NCBI RefSeq assembly: GCF_051106095.1 | Contig: NC_135786.1 | Coordinates: 30,921,501-30,985,500, forward strand | Length of the DNA stretch: 64,000 nucleotides | Reading direction: 5' to 3' | From: Pogona vitticeps | Lineage: Eukaryota; Chordata; Lepidosauria; Squamata; Agamidae | In this document: piece by piece, positions 36,813-49,382 of the stretch | How the letters are laid out: the number at the start of each line of letters is the position of its first letter | How positions within the stretch are numbered: position 1 is the stretch's first letter | The notes under the pieces: generated by a model | The model's database searches: none | Seen by the model: the letters and a program-made list of their open reading frames with translations, nothing else | Told to the model about the DNA's origin: nothing | Position numbers and translations under genes: made by a program

Positions 36813-38640
36813 CCCCTGGGCCACCCAGAACCTCACAAATTCAACACCAAAGGTGTCAAAGTGATCTACTTGTCCCCAAATTAATCTCTATTCAGCTGCT
36901 ACACCAGGGGGCCATAAGGACCTTAAAGGCTCATTTACACAGTGCTGTATAGAAACAATTGTCAATGCTATGGAAGAGAAGCCCAATAGAGAAAACTGTT
37001 CTCTGTGTTAATCATCTGTTCATGCTTTGTAGTTACATTTGGGGAGGCATAAACATTAAACATGGATTTAGAACTACATAAAGGTTTTGTTGTTGAAGGG
37101 AGAAAAGTACATTTTTTTGCTGTTTGTTCTTTGCTAGTTCATTTTAATTTTGTCTTTTTATGTTTAGTCTGCAAAAATAAAAATTAAAAGTAGGAAAAAA
37201 AACCCAATTCACTGGGCTTTCAGGTTGTTTAGTCCAATAAGCCAATGGAAAGGCTTGTCAGTGTCAGTACAGTCATAGCAGTTAAAGGTACCACTTAGGA
37301 CTCTGAGAGATACAGACAATAGCCCCACTAAGGTATAGAAACTCACTGGTTGACCTTGAGTGAATGAGTCCTTCAGCTTGAATTGCTTCCTGCGGTTGTT
37401 GAGAGGATAAACTGGTATGAACAAGAGCTATATAAGCCATCTTGAGTTCACAGTCGGAAAGGCAGGATACAAACACAATTTACAGATATTTGTAATGTGA
37501 TCCACAGTGAAAATTGTTGTGTTGATCCTCTATAGTTATAAGGACACAGGTAACAGAAAGCTGCAGGTTTGGTGCCTTGAGCAACCTTTAAGTACTAGAG
37601 AGTATGTAAACAAGCTTGTACAGAAGGGCAGGCACGCTGTAGCAAAACACTGAAGATACTTCTTGCAGTTTGGCTCAAGAACATATGTTGACCTTGCTGT
37701 GGACAACAAGGTTTTTCTAGTTCAAGCACCATTCCATTGCCAGCAATTATCAGAAATATAACCCTGGGAAGCTCAGACGGGGCATGATACAGCAACACAG
37801 CCTCTTTGCCCCTAGCAGAAGTGGTAAGCTGCCTCTAATCACAGAGGCTTCATTTGGCATGTCATGGACAATGTCTACTGATTATAGCTCATCCTTCATT
37901 TTCAAAGGAGACGAAGTCCATCAGACTCACCATTTAGGGGGAAGAAAAAAGTTGTAGTGAAGTTGGGGCAATAGAACTGTGATGTACACACAGATGACTA
38001 AGAATGCAATGAACCTGGAATTTAGAGACAGAAGAGACAGATTTGGCCTCAGCTGTGTTCCATGCACTCCAAGCAAGTTCACCCAACTGACGATGAGGAA
38101 AAAGAAGTTAGGGCCATATAAAGTGGCAGGAAACTTCTCTGGGAAATCAGGTCTGTTGCCATATTAGGATGGATCTGGATTTAAGTCCTGCCTAGAGCAG
38201 ATCCACTGAAATCAGTGGGCCTAAGCCATGTATCATTCATTCAAATGGATCGAGATGATTCAGTCTGGATATAATCTTTATCCTGTTAACAATAGTTGAT
38301 ATGAGAGGTTTAGAGTCAAGGTTTATTTAACAGACCTCAAGTACTTTTCAACACATCTACAGGATTTTTAAAAGTAATTTTTAAGTTACTCATAGATTCT
38401 TCTTGTTGTTGTTGATCTCATTCCTGTCATATCAGAGATTGGGCAGTTAATTCTGACCAGAGGCAGCAACTATAAACAACGATAATGTATTGCATCCAAA
38501 ACTGTCTTCCAGCCAATATACTCTTCAATTCTCCCTCTCCTTTTCCATGTATTTTACTCTGACGACCACCTGTATAGTACATTTTGTTTCTGGGTGTATG
38601 ACCAAAGTGTTTCTGCACTCTATGAGTTTTAAAAGTTTTT
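36813..38640. other. Stretch without recognised features
   Basis: Upstream of SGK2. Several short ORFs, none recognisable. A possible splice donor near 37930 has no convincing exon behind it. Confidence 0.4.
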
Positions 38641-38648
38641 AATTGTTA

Positions 38649-38919
38649 CAGTGGACCATCGACTTAACAGAATTAATCCATATTGGAATGGTGGCTGCAG
38701 GTTGAAAAGTCTGTAGGTCAAGGCTCCATTGACCTACAATGTATTGAAAACCAATTAATCCATAACCGGCCATTTTTGTTCCATTTTGGTTTTTTTTTTT
38801 TTTTTTCTGGTTTGTAGGTTGATTCTCTGGCTGTAAGTCGAACCTAAATTTTGCAGCCAGAGAAGTCTGTAACTCGAAAAGTCTGTAAGTGGAGCCATCT
38901 GTAAGTCAAGGGTCCACTG
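38649..38919. mobile_element. Tigger-like MITE with TA duplication
   Basis: CAGTGGACCATCGACTTAAC at the left and GTAAGTCAAGGGTCCACTG at the right are inverted repeats; TA flanks both ends (38647-38648, 38920-38921). Blocks such as AAGTCTGTAAGT recur inside. The CAGTGG terminus and TA target fit pogo/Tigger. Confidence 0.85.
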
Positions 38920-38934
38920 TATATCCAAACCACT

Positions 38935-39190
38935 GAGCTGGCTGGATAGCTCAGTGATTTAGGTATCTGGTTGCAGAGCAAGAAGTTGGGACTTTGATTC
39001 CCCATTGTGCCTCTTGCGAGTAGAACCATTCTGTGTGGTCTTTGGCAAGCTGCACCGTCCCAGGGTGACCCCAAAAGAATGGAATGGTAAACCAGTTCTG
39101 AGTATTCTCTATGTAGAAAACTCTGAAAAGGGTTGCCATAGGTCTGAATGCACTTGATGGCACATTGTTGTTGTTGTTGTTGTTGTTGTG
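38935..39190 (+). mobile_element. tRNA-derived SINE with (GTT)n tail
   Basis: GCTGGCTGGATAGCTCAGTG is tRNA-like; GTTGCCATAGGTCTGAATGC and ACTTGATGGCACA form the 3' end, followed by (GTT)n at 39165-39190. Same family as 2668 and 58790. Confidence 0.7.
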
Positions 39191-39799
39191 CCTTAGTACT
39201 TCCTCACTGGCACAAATAAGAAAACAAATTAATATGATCCAATTGCAATCATTCCTGAAAACAGCCATCTAAGAAATTCCTAGCTTCATGCAATCAATCT
39301 GCTTTTCAGATGCTTCTATCCTTTTCAGTATTACTAGTCTTAAAAGTCCCTGATTCCATGCTATACAATAGAGCAGCAAATATATATCACCATACGATGT
39401 GCCTTTTACAGTAATTGCACATTACACCTCTTTAAAAGGCAGCTGCCCAGGACCAGGGCTCTTCTAATCTCTGGCTACAATCTCATTCATATGGAGAGAG
39501 GAAAATGTCATGTCGTGTAATGTTCCCTTGTCAATGTTGTTTGCATCATCTGAAGACTGTAACTGCTGCACTCATCTGATGTGGTTAAAAAGGGCATAAG
39601 GCACACTGTTTTTCAAATCAAGAGTACTGTACTGGGTGGTAACTGGTGAGAGCTGACCAATAACAAGAATACCCTAGCCCCCTCTCTAGCAAACACTACT
39701 AACTGTATACGGTGGATACAGTAACACACAACTGAGCATCAATGTGCATTAGATATGTACATAGCAAAAGCCACCATGTAATTAGTCAGTTTGCTTCAG

Positions 39800-40010
39800 A
39801 ATGGTTAGACTGGAGTACTGTGGCCAAAACTCTGCTCATGACCTGGGTTCAATTCCTGGTAGCCTGCTCAAAGTTCACTCAGCCTTCCAAGGTTGGTAAA
39901 TTGAGCATCCAGGCTTCCTGGGAAGGGGAGCAATGTGTAGCCTGCATAATTAAATTATAAACTGCCCAGGGGTGGTATATAAGCAGCACACTTTGCTTTG
40001 CTTTTGCTAT
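39800..40010 (+). mobile_element. SINE ending in GGTATATAAGCAGCACACTT
   Basis: GACCTGGGTTCAATTCCTGG is a B-box-like segment. The 3' part AAACTGCCCAGGGGTGGTAT and TGCTTTGCTTTTGC is typical of a widespread lizard SINE. Confidence 0.55.
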
Positions 40011-40890
40011 TGCATTTTCATTCTTGTTATTATTTGTACATTTGCCTCTTTTAAAATGTTCATACTTAATTTTGAACATATCTAATCATTTCATTATTCT
40101 CTCTTTCTAATGCTTTCGGTAATAACTTCCCATTGCCTGTAATTTCCGGCATTCCCACCCAATTGACATGATATTTCCCAGCATTCTACTACCATCTAAA
40201 AAGATTAGACTCTCCAAAACTCCAGACAGATAGGCCAAAGGGGCCCCATTTTATAAACCACATTGTAGTTGCCAATGTCTTGTCTCACTTCTCCCTCTCC
40301 CTGTAACATTTCTTTCTTATGTACAAACTGTTCCAGAGTGTTGCAACTGTACATTCTGACAGACAACAATGAAAATACAAAAGTAAGAAATATTATTTCC
40401 ATTCATAACAGAGTTTAATTTGCATTCATTTTTATAACACCACTGATGTGGTGCAGTTGAATTTTACCACTGTTGCAACACTCCCCTGGAAGATTCCCTT
40501 CCCATTTGCCAATAGAACAGTGGTGCAAGAAGTTGACTGTGAGCAAATGACCATCAATAAATCAGAACCATAACCTCAGGCCTGACTATACAAGAATGCA
40601 GTGGATAAATCCTATTAGTTACAGCTACTGACAAAATGTTCTTCTCTAAATTTTACTGGTGAACTGCTACAAATTAAGAAATTAGCATAGGTCTTTGCAA
40701 TGCCTATACTAACAATTCTACTTGTGCCAATTTGCTAATGAGTTTTACATTAACTGTATTTTGTGGTTTGAAACTTCAGTAGGATATAGGTCAGTATTTT
40801 CTCCACCTGCCCAGAAGACAATCCCTACTCCAACATTGGAGGTTTCCATTCATCCTTCCTAGCTTGATGTCTCTGTTTTAGGGTTTTGAG
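40011..40890. other. Stretch without recognised features
   Basis: AT-rich; nothing supported. Confidence 0.35.
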
Positions 40891-40897
40891 ATCCTAT

Positions 40898-41060
40898 TGC
40901 AAATACCTGTTGGCTACTGGGGAGCACCAAAGAACTTCAGAAGAAAATCAGTCTATGCTTTATTGACTATGGCAAAGCCTTTGTGTGGATTATAAGAAAC
41001 TATGGGTTGTTCCAAGAGAAATGGGTGTGCCCCAGCACTTCCATATAGTGTGCAGTACAG
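40898..41060 (+). mobile_element. Old BovB fragment (RT start)
   Basis: CTATGCTTTATTGACTATGG and AGCCTTTGTGTGGA align with the FIDYAKAFDCV region of the better BovB copy at 20750. Heavily diverged. Confidence 0.7.
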
Positions 41061-41109
41061 ATGGAAACATCAAACACAGTTCATCAATAAGCTTATCTTA
41101 GTTTGTTTA

Positions 41110-41312
41110 AAGTTGTTGTTATTGTTCTGTGTCCATCAAATCAGAACGAACTTATAGCAGCCCTTTTAGGGATTTCAAGAAAAGTGTGATGTTTATGGAA
41201 CGGTTTTTACAAACTCCACTCCTTTCCAGTGAGTTTCCAAGGTCAAGTGGGAATGCGAATCCTGGTCTCCAGAGTCCTAATCCATCACTCTAACCACTAA
41301 ACTGCACTAGGT
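41110..41312 (-). mobile_element. tRNA-derived SINE
   Basis: Minus-strand copy of the family at 6575 and 42732; CATCACTCTAACCACTAAAC at the head end and AGAACGAACTTATAGCAGCC at the tail end. Confidence 0.55.
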
Positions 41313-41319
41313 ACTTTTT

Positions 41320-42730
41320 AAAACCCTGTTTAAATTTAGGTTGAATCTTTGCCAAAGTCAACAAAAACCACAATCACATATATGGAGTAAATAACTAGAT
41401 GCCTTCAGGAAGCACTAGGTCAAGTGGAGACAGATGGCTTAAATCATCAACATAATACATTTTTGGAGTAAGCACAGCATGGTTCATCACTGCCTGCTCT
41501 TTACCTTTGCTCAGCTACAGTTTTATGGTGATTAATTTCACACAAGTTGCAGGTCTCTGTGGAACACAGTCAGACCTCATCGTCCCAGACCACTCTAATG
41601 TACATCCATCTTTATTAAGATCCCATCCTGTCTTATATAAGCCCTACCGCCAACTGCTCTCTTACAATGCAACTATGATCTACCCCGTCCATCTTCTTCT
41701 ACCATAAGCTACACCTAAGCAATTCCATTTCTTCACTTGTATGGCAACAACAAAAAATCTCAGTGTTCATCCAAGCATTTAGATAATAAAATAGAAACCT
41801 CCAGTCCACAGATCAGATGCCGTAATAATCTCTAAGCAGCAGTTAAACTCCTAATAACCCACAGAGCTGTGTTTTGCAGGCACCAAAGTTTTGCATAGAA
41901 ACCCACATTTCGTGTGCAAATATTCAAATTAGTAAGAATTAAATTTGACCCTACCCAAGCATTTTGCATTGGCTGCACCTACCCTGCCCTTTGTCTCATC
42001 TCATACATTGAGATCTGCCCATTGCGAAGCACACAGACAGTCTCTTGAGTTCTACCAGCAACACCATAGTAGCACATGCCTTTCCAGTAGTGGCCCTTTT
42101 GCTGAACCTATTCCCAACTCAGAATGGGATTAAAATTAATTCTTTCCACCACATTCCTTTCAGTTTCCAGGAGCCCCAATGTTATTTGAGCAGGAAGGCA
42201 CAGGGAGCAGATTAGGGGAAATGCCAGTGGTTAGTGAACAGGTGTCAGTTTGTTCAGAATCAGTACAAATAGGGTTAGTGCTTTGCACATAGATTAGAAG
42301 TTACATATACTCTTAACACAATAGGATAAAGACTGTGCACAGCAACCTCCATTAATTTTACAGACATAATTTCGCTCTCACCATCACAGCAAATGGAAGG
42401 AAAATTATTCACTGAGAATGCCCCACATCAAACCAAAGGGCTACTGAAACTGGCAACCTGCTTCTAACAGGGGGCAACCAAATGCCTCCAGGAAGCTCAC
42501 AAGCAGGACAAGAACCACCAGTCATCACCACTGTTCTACAGATCTTCCAGCTATGAACTATAACAAGAATAAAACATTGTTTTTTCTATTTCACTGTAGC
42601 AGATTTGTCCTACTCTAAAAGGATTTCTTTACTCCCTTTTTAACACCACCCAACCAGGGGCCATATCTTCTGTGCATGTATTCCATACACTGCAAGGTGA
42701 AGCAATTCATTTGGCAGTAAATTCAGAACA
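41320..42730. other. Stretch without recognised features
   Basis: No exon, RNA gene or named repeat seen. Confidence 0.35.
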
Positions 42731-42731
42731 G

Positions 42732-42920
42732 ACACCTAGTGTGGTCTAGTGGATAGAGTGACGGACTAGGACTCAGGAGGCCAGTGTTCGAATCCCTGCT
42801 CAGCCATGAAAACTGACTGAGGGAGTGGAACTGGTAAAGTAAATCCTTAAATATCTCACTTACCTTGAAAGCTCTATTAGGGTTTCTATAAGAAGGTTCA
42901 CACTTGATGGCATGTAAGAA
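42732..42920 (+). mobile_element. tRNA-derived SINE (TCTAGTGGATAGAGTG family)
   Basis: Head AGTGTGGTCTAGTGGATAGA, B box GTGTTCGAATCCCTG, tail ACACTTGATGGCATG. The best copy of its family in the window. The head resembles a tRNA but no closed cloverleaf is apparent, so it is a SINE. Confidence 0.75.
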
Positions 42921-43369
42921 CAATATTCAGGACAGATAAATCAGTTTTACATGGTGCCCTTGAATTCTGATATAATGAAAAAGAAGGTGGAGGAAAAATC
43001 AATCTATTCTTCCCACCCCCACAATGTACATACAATCCTCCATCATGTAAAACTGAAGTGCATGAAGCCCTTGGCTCAGCCTTAGTGCCCTCAGGCGTGC
43101 TGGACTACAGTGCTCATCATTCCCAGCTTCTGATTCAGGTGACAGCTGTTGTCATGCACACTGGGAGTGTGCCAGATTCAGCAAGGTTGCTTTTACTTCA
43201 TAAAGAAAGTTCTTTAACTCTTTTTCCCCCCTTTTCAGCTCTACCATAACCATACTTTTAAAAGCAAACAATGCATAATGTTCCAGATGTAGCCATACCA
43301 TAGGATTGTTTAGCATTATAGGTGAAAACAAAATTTTAAAACAAGTTTTTTAAAAAAGAGACAAAAACA

Positions 43370-43445
43370 TAGTGGCACCTTGAAGACTAACTTTTATATT
43401 TTTAAATGTGAGCTTTCACGGATAGGTCCACTTCACCAGACATAA
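43370..43445 (+). mobile_element. Dispersed repeat fragment (AGTGGCACCTTGAAGACTAA)
   Basis: AGTGGCACCTTGAAGACTAA followed by GTGAGCTTTCACGGATAG is a common lizard repeat, seen in part also at 32661 and 5908. Confidence 0.45.
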
Positions 43446-44711
43446 GAGAGTAGGATTGTTTGTTTGTTTAAACAAAAGCATTACAATACTGACCATTTTA
43501 TTTTCATTTCCTTTTTTCAATAATTCTATAGTATGGAATGTACTTTCTCGACTGCTGTCACAAATTGCTCTTTTTCTTAAGCCATTTCCCACTCCAAGTC
43601 CCACATCTATTATCCTAGTATAGGAAAATAGATCTCAGATCTCATCCGAGTGTATCTGAAGGTGTCTTTATTTGCCTTAGTGTGCATCACTGCATTTATA
43701 GAAAAAGAAATTCAATTGCCTTTTTTTTGTCCTTTTCAACTAGTGAAAAAAGAGAACAAGAGTACCATCTTCAATATCGTTCATTAAAATACATATGAAT
43801 ATATGCACAAATCCCACTTCATCAGCCAGGGCTTTCCTCAGATCTCACAAACACTCAACCCATTAATGCCAAGCATATAGCAAATCACTTTACAAAATAA
43901 AATTTGAAGAGCTCAGAATACAATTCCTACCTTGCCAGAAAAAAGGTGGCATCAGTGCCTTGTTTCTCAGACTTCCCTTTGCACCCACCCCATCCTTTGC
44001 TCGATATTATCTGCCTCACTGCATCATCTAACCTACATTGTAAACTTCAAACACGCATCACATCTGCAGCCTACCCAAGAAGCACTAACTTTGGCTTCAA
44101 GATGACAAGCGGAGAGAGATATTTTCCATCGCAATTCCAGAGGGTAGGGGGTGGGGGGAAGAACTGTGCTAGGGCTGTTCCAGCAAACCCAACTGAGTCT
44201 CATGAGTGTGTACATGAATATATTTAAAGACCAGAGTTAAAAGTGTGTCAAACGTGTCTGTTCATTGAAATGCATTTAAAACAGGAAAGTATTGGCCTCT
44301 GGTACTTAGAAACAGAGAATAAATAAAGGTGCTACCTCTGTACTGCAATTGGCAGTAAACGGATACACATATTTCCACACCAAGGTCATTTTTAGGACTT
44401 ATGAGCACATGGACAGCCTCATATTTCAGTGAATAAACGTCTTAACACTATAGCCCTAGACATGCAACAGTGAAACAAACGCACTTCCCAGATTAAATGA
44501 GTCCTCTTACTGGGAGAAAGGTAGTCTATAAATAAGACAAAGCAAGCAAGCAAACAAACAAGTGTATGGAGTTTGACATAGTGTATTGGAGTGTGATTTC
44601 AGTGGAAACACTTGGAAACATTAGGTTGGTGAATTTGTGGAAATGTAGTCCAAAATGATAATTTTTGGACTATCATTTTTTTTTTGAAATTATAGTGGGG
44701 TGTTTTTTTTA
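43446..44711. other. Stretch without confident features
   Basis: A diverged MITE-like piece lies at about 44600-44690. No exon seen. Confidence 0.35.
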
Positions 44712-45053
44712 CTCTTGTTGTTGTTTAGTAGTTAAGTCGTGTCCGATTCTTCGTGACCTCATGGACCAGAGCACGCGAGGCCCTCCTGTCTTCCACTGCC
44801 TGCCGGAGTTTGGTTAAATTCATGTTGGTAGTTCTCTGTCGTCCCCGTCAGGGTTCCTGGAAAAGACCCTGATGTTGGGAAAGTGTGGAGGCAAGAGGAG
44901 AAGGGGACGACAGAGGATGAGATGGATGGAGAGTGTCATTGAAGCTACCAACATGAATCTGACCAAACTCAAAAGTAGAAGACAGGAGGGCCTGGATTGC
45001 TCTGGTCCATGGGGTCACGAAGAGTTGAACACGACTTAACAACTAAAGAACAA
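44712..45053. mobile_element. Two BovB 3' ends, head to head
   Basis: 44712-44838 is a BovB 3' terminus on the minus strand (TTGTTTAGTAGTTAAGTCGT at its outer end). 44852-45053 is another on the plus strand ending ACGACTTAACAACTAAAGAA. They face outward from a short junction and make an imperfect palindrome. Confidence 0.75.
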
Positions 45054-46621
45054 CAGCCCAAAAAACCTATCATTTTAATATCTTGGATGATACAAATGAT
45101 AGCATTAACTTTGTGAGGAATTTTCCACTGTCATTCTATCAGCAACACTTAATCCTTATACAGTAAGTTTGAAGTTTCCTGAAGAAAACTCACTGGCATA
45201 CGTTAATCATATACCAGAAAGATTGGTATGTGAACAAACCCTATGAAGACTGTGAGGTTAAGTCCACTGCAGTTATTTCAACATTAGCTGTTCTGCCATC
45301 ACCTACTATCTATTAAGATATGGCAAAATAAACCTGGATTCAAATCTCCACTCCACTACAAAGTTAATTGGCTGACCTTGAGCCAGTCACAGTCATTCAG
45401 TCAGCTCCACCTCACATTGATATGAGGATAAAATGGGAGGGGAGCAAAGCCATAAATGTTGATTTCCTTTCATTTGAGGAAAGGTAGTGTCTGGATGGAA
45501 GAGATAATACAATAGTGCTCTGAGGCTTAGGTCTGTGTCAGTGGAGCCAGATGTTGGTTCAGTTCCCCACCATGCCTCCTTGACAGGGGCTAGACTTGAT
45601 GATCCATAGGTTCCCTTCCAGCTCTGCAGTTTAAAGGTAATTATTGTTATAGTAATACCTGATAAACAAAAGCAGCTACTTGACCGGTTAGTTTCTTTAG
45701 GGCTGCAAGCTTCAACAGGAGTTGCCCAGATATTTATTTCAACAATGAAATTGCAGCTATTTACCTTCTCAGAAAAAAAAAGAGATAAATAAACCCAGAA
45801 GGCCAATTCTCAGTTCAGCATTCGCCTCCCTAAGGTTAGCTGGAATTTTGCTAAATGGAACTCAAGAATCACCAGACAGCTAGCCTTAAAAATAATAAAT
45901 CAAAGGTTGCTTCAGACAGAATTACATTGCATTACTAAATTTCCAGACCAGAATGACATGAACGTAAGAGTACTTTGATTTTAGGACCGCCGTTCTTTGA
46001 ACTGTTCTTCTTGGCCAGTGGAAGATGTTTCATTGCCTGAAGCATACAACACCATTTTTCATTCCATACACAAATGCCAATTATGCACGTACCATAGTTG
46101 AATTTTGCTTTGCTGCCTCTGAAGAGATAGCATTTTCTGTTGCACGTAAAGGCTATATGCTAACTCAGAAAGCGGGAAGGGGAAAACTGTGGTCCATACA
46201 CCTCCATCCTCCAGTGCAATGTTGGTATTTCCCCTCCCTTCCTGTCTCCTAGCTTTTACAACATCTCTGTAGAATTGAAGGTGATCCAGCGAAAGATGAA
46301 TTATGGAATGATGAAAAGAACTGCTTCTTGACACAGTGACCAGGTCCACTACAGGACTGGCTTCCAAAGGAGATGGTAGCATTTGTAAACTTGAACATGT
46401 TCAAAGGAAGGTTAAATAAATTGATAGAGGGTAAGATTACCCATAGTTGCACAATATCTAATCTTAAAAACCAGAGACAACTTATGTCTGAATATCTGTT
46501 TTCAGAGAGCTACAATGAGAGGGTTGTTACCACATAACCTGCTTCCAAGTTTCCAGAAGCACTCAGTTACCACAGTGTTTATTTAAAAAAAATAAAAATA
46601 AAACAGATATTATGCAGAAGA
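45054..46621. other. Stretch with a SINE fragment only
   Basis: SINE at 45528-45660; otherwise nothing supported. Confidence 0.35.
45528..45660 (+). mobile_element. tRNA-derived SINE fragment
   Basis: CTTGACAGGGGCTAGACTTG and TCCCTTCCAGCTCTGCAGTT are the 3' half of a common lizard SINE, also at 57598. Confidence 0.5.
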
Positions 46622-47511
46622 CAATGGTACCTCAATTTACAAACTTAATCCATATTGTAATGGTGTTCATATGTTGAAAAGTTTGTAAGTTGAGGCAAAA
46701 TTTCCCATAGGAATGCATTGAAAACCATTTAATCTGTTCCGGCTGTTTTTTGTTCTTATGTTGAGGCGCTGTTTGCAAGTACAGTGGGGTCTTGACTTAA
46801 GAACGGCTTGAGTTAAGAACATTTTGACTTGAGAACCACTCTCATAGGAAAATATTGACTTGACTTACATACTTAGATTTGAGTTAAGAACTGAAAAAAA
46901 CCCACGTGGGAGGCAGGGAAAGTGCAAAATTTGAACTTTCAGTTAACTGTTGGCCAGTGAAAAGGGTGCCTGTCTGCTTCCTCACTCCTCCCAGCGTTTA
47001 GAGAGTGGATTGGGAGACAGTCTTCGGACTGCCTGGTCCTGGACTGCCTGGACTGTATTTTCCCTGCCTTCCCTGAACCTTTCTTGACCTAAGAAAAAAA
47101 GAAACAAAATATTCCCCTCTAGTGGTCGAAGGCGGAATAGCAGCTTCCCATTCGTTTCTATGGACGGAAAAGAGCAGATACGGATCAACTGGTTTTCAAT
47201 GCATTCCTATGGGAAATGCAGATTTGACCTGAGAACTTTTTGACTTGAGAACCGCCTTCCAATACGGATTAAGTTCTCAAGTCAAGACCCCACTGTAGAG
47301 GCATTAGTTCCCTTAGGCACTAATGCAAAGCCGGTTAATCTGTACTCTACCGCTAGGGGGAGAATTTTTTTTATTTTTTTCTCTTTTGACCTAAGAAGAG
47401 GGCAGGAAAGGGTTTTTTTTGTTCGTAAGTCGAAGCAAAATTTTGTGACTGGAGCCATTCATAACTCGAAATATTCGTAAGTAGAGATGTTCGTAAATCG
47501 AGGTACCACTG
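46622..47511. mobile_element. Outer Tigger-like MITE, split by another
   Basis: Left end CAATGGTACCTCAATTTACA, right end GTAAATCGAGGTACCACTG, followed by TA (47512-47513). A second Tigger-like element is inserted at 46782-47295. Confidence 0.8.
46782..47295. mobile_element. Inner Tigger-like MITE, TA duplication
   Basis: CAGTGGGGTCTTGACTTAAG at the left and CTCAAGTCAAGACCCCACTG at the right are inverted repeats; TA at 46780-46781 and 47296-47297. Internal GAGAACTTTTTGACTTGAG-like blocks repeat. No transposase. Confidence 0.9.
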
Positions 47512-47792
47512 TACATAGCGCTTTGGTCTGATCCAACAGGCTGTTACGCCAAGGAAAGATAACTTGTGCATGTGATTCATGCAGAAAGTCCTGGGGCTCT
47601 TCCAGTTGGATCATTTGTCCTCCTTAATATCATCGCTTCAGCATTGATAGTACTGATGGTATTGATAAGTAAATATTTTTCTTGCTATCCATACTGCATT
47701 CCTGTTGTCTGACTTAGCACAGTGACTTTCTGTACATTTGTTGTCCTTCCTGAAAGTATATTCACTTGAATATTTTCCCATCTTTAGCTATA

Positions 47793-48227
47793 CAGTGGTG
47801 CCTCGCTTAACAATTGCCTCATTAAACGACGAAACCGCTTGATGATCAAGTTTTTGCAATCGCTTTTGCGATCGCAAAACAATGTTCCTATGGAGAAAAT
47901 TCGCTTAACGATTATCGGTTCCCTTCTTCGGGAACCAATTTTTCGCTAAACTATGTTTCTGAAACAGCTGATCGGCGGTCCTAAAATGACCGCCTGCTGT
48001 GCAAAATGGCTCCCCGTTGTGTTTTCAGGATGGATTCCCCACTTTACAGGCAGCGAAAATGGCCGCCCCATGGAGGATCTTCGCTGGACGGTGAGTTTTC
48101 AGCCCATTGGAATGCATTGAAACGGTTTCAATGCATTTCAATGGGCTTTTTCATTTCACAATACAATGTTTTTGTAAGACAGCAATTTTCGTGAAACAAA
48201 TTAACATCATCTTGCGAGGCACCACTG
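47793..48227. mobile_element. Tigger-like MITE with TA duplication
   Basis: CAGTGGTGCCTCGCTTAACA and the reverse of CAGTGGTGCCTCGCAAGATG, flanked by TA (47791-47792, 48228-48229). Size 435. The interior contains AACGGTTTCAATGCATTTCA-like inverted blocks. Confidence 0.9.
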
Positions 48228-48229
48228 TA

Positions 48230-48445
<216 letters not shown>

Positions 48446-48748
48446 TGGCTTATTTTTAGCATGACATACTTCTGAAGAATAGTGTTTAGTACTATGATCC
48501 TTTCCCATTCAGAGTGAATGTCCAGTGAGAGCCTCTTGGCAGGAGAATTTAATTAGCACTTACAGAGAAAAAGACCCACAACAAAAACCTCAGCAGGGAA
48601 GAGGAGTTTTTACTAAACAGAAAAAAAAATAGAATTTTTAAAGGGAAGTTTGAAGGCAGATCATGGAAAATTCCATCTTTTTTTGTAACAAAATGAGAGA
48701 AAGGATTGTGGATTTTTCCCCCATCCAGCTGGATAGATAGTTATTCAC

Positions 48749-49138
48749 ATAGGCATCCTTCAGTCTCGAGAGACTATGGTAACATGCTCTGAATTGAGGA
48801 GTGTCCTCTCCAGAGCATGAAGCCCGGGTAAGGTAATATGGAGGATAGGCTGTTACCCACGCAGCAGATCCCCCCTCTCCACATTGCTGAAATGGTCCAA
48901 TGGAAAGGCAAGAGCCAATACAACTGATTCCAGCAATGTCGCAGGAGTTGGCAGAACGACACATGCTGCCTTCGGGACTCCAGCTCCGGATTTTGCCTCG
49001 AGGTTAACTCCTGAAGCCTTTTCCATGAGTGGATATGGCCACAAGGCAGTGGAGGTTTGAAATTGGAGTTTTCCTTCTCCTAGATGGGCTGCCTTCCATG
49101 GCTGACGAGCCCCACCTACCCGGCGTAATAACATTATG
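48749..49138 (-). mobile_element. SINE sharing the 3' end of the LINE at 19658
   Basis: The right end (5' on the minus strand) has GTTATTACGCCGGGTAGGTG; the 3' end is TCTCGAGACTGAAGGATGCC, the same as the LINE terminus at 19658. A SINE with a LINE's tail is mobilised by that LINE. Confidence 0.7.
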
Positions 49139-49139
49139 C

Positions 49140-49350
49140 ACAGCTATATGAACAAGATAAACATGTCAGCTTGCTAGCTGGTTACAGGGAGTAAATTCTC
49201 AGTTGGTTTTGACTCTCCCCTGTTTGATAATTATTTTTTTAAAGCAATCTATTTGCTTTAGGTTGCATGAACTGTGATATGGATAGAAATTTAATAAATG
49301 AAATATTTCCTATTGTGGATTAGATTACTCTTGTCTTTTATTTGTAAATT

Positions 49351-49382
<32 letters not shown>

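Noticed and set aside
37920-37960. SGK2 exon ending at a GTGAGT donor near 37930
   Set aside because: No convincing exon body or acceptor behind it; the upstream text looks like a polypyrimidine tract rather than coding sequence.
42732-42920. tRNA gene
   Set aside because: Has A- and B-box-like parts but no clean acceptor stem or anticodon arm, plus a SINE body and related copies.
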